The notes beneath the pieces are model-generated. The model had not been told where the DNA came from. It did no database searches and saw only the letters and a list, made by a program, of their open reading frames with translations. Shown piece after piece: positions 60,337 through 64,000 of a stretch of 64,000 nucleotides of DNA (position 1 is its first letter; every line of letters starts with the position of its first letter). This stretch comes from Cryptomeria japonica (lineage: Eukaryota; Streptophyta; Pinopsida; Cupressales; Cupressaceae): assembly GCF_030272615.1 (NCBI RefSeq), contig NC_081407.1, positions 435,090,730-435,154,729 of the forward strand, in the 5' to 3' direction. A program made the position numbers and the translations under genes.

Positions 60337-60825
60337 TCACTGTCTCCTCTTCATGCAACGGGTGTAAGAACTCTTTACCAATGTTAAGACACTAGGTGTT
60401 CTTAAGGTTCCCTCATCATTCTCTGTCAGAGACAAAATCTTAAAGGTTCTTCTATCCTTCTTGAAGGAAATGGAGTTCTCCTCTCCATCATAGATCACCT
60501 TCCTATAAAATTGCCAGGGTCTACCTAGCAGCAGATGACAAGCATCCATGGGTAGCACATCACAAAGGATCTTGTCCTTGTATCCTCCAATAGAAAACTC
60601 CACCCAAGTCTGTTCATTGACAAGCACACTCTGCTCTTGATTCAACCATGTCACCTTGTAAGGACTAGTGTGGGGTATCTTTGTGAGTTTCAACTTCTTG
60701 GCCTCCTCATCTGATATGATGTTATCAGTTGACCTTGAATCAACTACCACCTTGCAAACCTTACCAAGGATTTTGCATCTCCCCCTAAACAATGCTCTCC
60801 TATGCCTAGGTTCATCCTTAGCTAG
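60337..60825 (-). pseudogene. TE-G aspartic protease with altered active site
   Basis: Read in the gag frame. VVVDSRSTDNII near 60740 is the protease active-site region, where the family has DSGST or DTGST, so the glycine is replaced by Arg. The rest of the fold is recognisable (LPMDACHLLLGRPW near 60530). A frame change near 60355 separates it from RT. The substitution should abolish cleavage of the polyprotein. Confidence 0.8.
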
Positions 60826-62040
60826 CTATCTTATCAAGACCCTATTGAACATCAGATTTTCTCTATTTTCTGATTCAATATGGTCCACCTCAGGTGTTTT
60901 GTTTCTTGATGTGTCTTCATGGGCATAAGCAACCCTCTTTCCACTATTTGATGAAGTAGGCTTGTCAGGGCATCTATAGGCCAGGTGTCCCAATTGACCA
61001 CAATTGTAGCATTTCATGATTGCAAAGTAGGAATTACCCATGTCAGTACCTCTGCCCCTATTTGGACCCCCTTGTGCACCTCTTCTTCTAGAATGGCCTC
61101 CTCTAAGAGTGGTTTCACTATTATGCTCAGTCAACTTGGACTCTCCTTGATTCCTTTGCTCATTTGCCTTGCTTTGGTAACCACCTCGGTGACTCATTTG
61201 ACCTCTACCTCTGCCTCTACCCTTGTTGTTGGAGTCTCCCTTCCTTTTGTTCCTCTCTTCCACCTTAGCAGCAAGCTAATGACATTTTTGGATAGTGGTA
61301 GGAGTCCATAGGCTTATCTCCTCTAGGATGTTCCCCTTTAGGCCACTTAGATACCTAGCCACCTTGATAGATTCCTCTTCTTGGACTTTGGATCTAAGAC
61401 AAAGCTTCTGAAACTCCTCTATGTAAGAGGCCACATGAAGATCTTTTTGCTTCAATCCCTATCTCTTCTTATGAAGTTGGACTTCATAATCCTCTGGCAG
61501 GTAGTTCTCCTTGATCTTACTCACCATGGCCTTCCAGTTTGCAATACGTAGCTTCCCCATGCTAATTCTCTCCTCTTGCAAGTACTTCCACCATGTCAAG
61601 GCTACTCCCCTTAGTCTTGATTTGGCAACCTTAACCTTTTGGGCTTCTGTCACACCTTCACACTCAAAATGGTTCTCCATACCCTCAATTCATTCCATGA
61701 CGGTGTCAATATCCATCCTTCCACTGAAAAGTGGCAATCCTTCAAAAGATTTTGTATTCAAAGCCTTAATGGCATTTACAAAAGGTTATTCATTGATTAA
61801 GGGGTCTAGTTTAGGTATGATGTCATCTATATCAATAGCTTTCTTGCCTCTATCATTGGTGTCCGCACCCCAGAGTCCTCGTGCCCTCTGATCAACCACT
61901 TCTTGTAGCTTGTCCCTTATCTCACTCATAGCATCTTCAAGGAGTCTATTTTTCTCCTTTTGTTCTTCTACCTCCCTAGCTAGCTCTGCATTAGTGACCA
62001 TTATGTTCTCCCCTAATGATTCACCAGAATATAGAGACAT
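60826..62040 (-). pseudogene. TE-G gag with CCHC knuckle
   Basis: An ATG at 62040 opens the gag frame. It encodes an N-terminal coiled coil (AREVEEQKEKNRLLEDA), then the gag core with LRGVALTWWKYLQEE near 61610 and NYLPEDYE near 61490. An Arg/Gly-rich stretch (61200) and a knuckle (CYNCGQLGHLAYRC, about 61008-60967) follow. Stops are near 61786 (TGA), 61459 (TAG), 61275 and 60826 (TAG). The order is normal for plant Gypsy gag. Confidence 0.87.
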
Positions 62041-62066
62041 GCATGGTCCACCAAATCTTTAACTTG

Positions 62067-62079
62067 GCTTTGATACCAA
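62067..62079 (-). other. TE-G primer-binding site
   Basis: The minus strand reads TTGGTATCAAAGC, the same sequence as in TE-A, two bases from the LTR. Confidence 0.85.
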
Positions 62080-62081
62080 TC

Positions 62082-63663
62082 TGGTGGGAATGGGCTGGGG
62101 ATAGACTAGCCTAGTCTATGCTCTTTGATCCTCTCCTCGGATCACCAGGTGTTCCAACCACACCCTAGGGTCTCTAGGTCTTCCCTTGCTTTTGGGATCC
62201 CCTAACCTTTCCCAATCCACCCACCAACAACATGTGATTCTTCTCCTAAGCTCTCACCTACTCACAAGCTTCAAAAACCCTTACATAGGCTAATAAGGGT
62301 TTAACTCTTCCTACAACTTCTTAATTCCTAGCAAGGATAGGAAAGTTCTTTGACATGTTTCTCCAACCACTCATGTGCCCCCAAGAGGTTTTGATAGTCC
62401 TTCTTGTTATTGATTTCACATTTTTTTTTTCCTACAAAATAGGGCTACAAGGAATGAGCCCATATTAGTCCTCCATTCTGGACTTTTAGGGCTTCCTCTT
62501 GCAAACAATACCAAAAATTGTAAAACTTCCCAAAGGGACTGCTATTCATTTATCAAAGGCTCAATGATTTTCCTAGTTTTGGGCCCCCAAGTGTCCATAC
62601 ACTGCCCTAGGTGAAATTAAGGGTTTTTAAGGGTTTTTTTTTTAGGCCTACTAGGGTCACAGAGTTGGTTTGCTGTCTTTACCACCTTGTCTAGATTGGT
62701 GGAAGCTCCTCCTTCTCACCAATGATTCTCCACACACCACTCTTCAACTCCTCCAAAGGGTTCCTCCTTCCTTGTCCTTCCTTGCTCTCACGAACCTCTG
62801 CAACCTTGACCCTTCCTAGCCGAGCACAAACCAATCTCGCCTAGTAGTGGGTTTTTGAAAGTTTTTCCTGCATTCTCCAGGGCCCTGCTTCCTCTGAGAT
62901 ACTATACAAGGTCTGTACTCCTATACCCCATGGTTTCATGGTGTTTCCACAATGGGGATAGGAGTTACCAACCCATTTTCTCAAAGCAGTCCAAAACTGG
63001 ACAATGAGGAGGTTTTACAAAATATTTGCAAAGCACACAACACCTGCTAAACAAGACCTAATCTAAATGCTCAAAATGAAATTATAAACACTATACAAGA
63101 CTCTTAGCATATTTTAGTTTCCATTTTAATCCATTATCAATCCTTGAATGCTCCATTTGTGCCGGCTGGCAACAAAAACACAGTCATAGTCAAGGTGTTT
63201 TTCCTTTGGCCGTACAATATGACATCTAACCCATCATTTTAGGGTTTGCAACAATTTATAATGTCTTTGCCTCAATTTTTGTGCCAAATTTAGGGTTCCC
63301 AATGCCAAGCTAAGGTTATGACCAATTTGGTGGAAAAGTTGCATGACAACTTTGAAAAGTTGTCATGCAACTTTTTGCAACTTTTAAGCAACTTTTGTAA
63401 TGTTGCTTTTCTTGGCTTTTAGGCCTTTATTAGGCTATCCTCTGGACACAACCAGGCCAAAAGGACACTAAACTCATCAATAGGCCCACATTCCCTCAAC
63501 CCCAAAAGAAAACTCAACCTAGACTTGTGAACCTAGGACCTAAACTAGGACCTAAACAAAACCAATGAGTTCTTGGCTCTTATTACATTACATGGCTTCA
63601 TGAAGAAGCAAAATCACAACAAAAACAAATGGTGGGAGCCCTTAGAAGGGTTCTCCTACACCA
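62082..63663 (-). repeat. TE-G 5' LTR (right copy)
   Basis: A 1582-bp partner of 55804-57386, highly similar, differing by scattered transitions and small indels, including a repeated CCTAAACTAGGA near 63535-63555. Confidence 0.94.
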
Positions 63664-63668
63664 CCTAG
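63664..63668. repeat. TE-G target-site duplication, right copy
   Basis: CCTAG, matching 55799-55803. Confidence 0.93.
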
Positions 63669-63909
63669 TCACTAAGAGTGTTAATTTGGATGTTCCAAGG
63701 GACCTTAAGGATCGATTGATCACTTATCTATGAAATGTTTTGTACCTCTAAATCAATTGGTGTATTACACAATGTTAAACAAACATATTCATCCTTGTTC
63801 GAATAGGAACTGCATCTTAATCATGCATATTGCATTAACATAGGTCATGTCAAAAATTCATTGTCTCCACATGCGTTTTGCAGATCATCATGCCATACAG
63901 GTCTGCACA

Positions 63910-63922
63910 CTGGGGGCATAAC
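63910..63922 (+). other. Possible TE-F polypurine tract
   Basis: CTGGGGGCATAAC followed by TGAAAAAATCATAAAATT, the usual shape of a polypurine tract and LTR start in plant gag-type elements. The window ends before the LTR can be confirmed. Confidence 0.4.
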
Positions 63923-64000
63923 TGAAAAAATCATAAAATTTCTTATAAAAATCCTAAAAATCATAAAAAAGTACTGAAAAATCCTAAAAATCATAAAAAG

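Larger units (their letters stand above)
55804..63663 (-). mobile_element. TE-G: Ty3/Gypsy chromovirus, decayed
   Basis: A 7.86-kb element on the minus strand with LTRs of 1583 and 1582 bp, CCTAG duplications, a Met-tRNA primer site (62067-62079) and a polypurine tract next to 57387. Gag, zinc knuckle, protease, RT, RNase H, integrase and chromodomain are all recognisable in Gypsy order. Frameshifts and many stop codons show it is inactive. The stops are largely of the C-to-T (or G-to-A) kind. Confidence 0.95.
50038..64000 (+). mobile_element. TE-F: decayed gag-type LTR element (partial), split by TE-G
   Basis: A primer-site-like TTTTGGTGAACCCGAAGTGA at 50038-50057 resembles that of TE-D. 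A long leader with tandem repeats follows, then a Gln/Pro/Ser-rich gag-like remnant (52947-54499). CTGGGGGCATAAC at 63910-63922 is a plausible polypurine tract, followed by TGAAAAAATC as a possible 3' LTR start at 63923. The matching 5' LTR start was not found, so the element's limits are tentative. No pol domain is visible. Confidence 0.45.

Overview
The window is plant nuclear DNA built almost entirely of nested transposable elements; I see no ordinary resident host gene, rRNA, tRNA or CRISPR array. Several clues point to a large, repeat-rich seed-plant genome: chromovirus-type Ty3/Gypsy elements, initiator-Met-tRNA primer sites, a plant-type hAT transposon, 4.4-kb LTRs, and in-frame stops that look like cytosine deamination. 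A gymnosperm is my guess, but the sequence does not prove it.

Layout, using local names. TE-A (729-35420, minus strand) is an LTR retrotransposon without visible pol genes. A 27,972-bp hAT transposon, TE-B (3259-31230), sits inside it, flanked by the 8-bp target duplication CTTCTTGT. TE-B carries a decayed hAT transposase (minus strand, 27.8-30.5 kb) and at least three cargo genes: 4328-4903 (+), 5569-6393 (-), and a long + strand gene that begins at 8731 and ends at 26655. That long gene is split by TE-C (10841-24672, +), a fairly recent Ty3/Gypsy chromovirus with 4.4-kb LTRs and GGTAC duplications. After about 1.2 kb of AT-rich sequence and a CA microsatellite comes TE-D (37001-48843, minus), a gag-only Gypsy-like element flanked by CGTCT. 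TE-D is split by TE-E (39497-46149, minus), a pol-less relative of TE-A. From about 49 kb to the end lies a decayed plus-strand gag-type element, TE-F, interrupted by TE-G (55804-63663, minus, CCTAG duplications), a complete but decayed Ty3/Gypsy chromovirus.

Insertion order follows from the nesting: TE-A, then TE-B, then TE-C on the left; TE-D then TE-E, and TE-F then TE-G, on the right. Only TE-C and TE-G encode reverse transcriptase and integrase, so TE-A, TE-D, TE-E and TE-F look dependent on enzymes supplied by other elements.

The most unusual material is: (i) the hAT element with a long cargo gene encoding an unrecognised N-terminal domain, a G-patch and a coiled coil, behind a tandem array of promoter-like modules; (ii) the two related pol-less LTR families, TE-A and TE-E, with a coiled-coil/zinc-knuckle ORF1 (four CCHC knuckles in TE-A) and a non-canonical ORF2; and (iii) a possible distant similarity between TE-A ORF2 and the hAT cargo protein. 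Boundaries and translations were read by eye; family names rest on motifs, not database searches.
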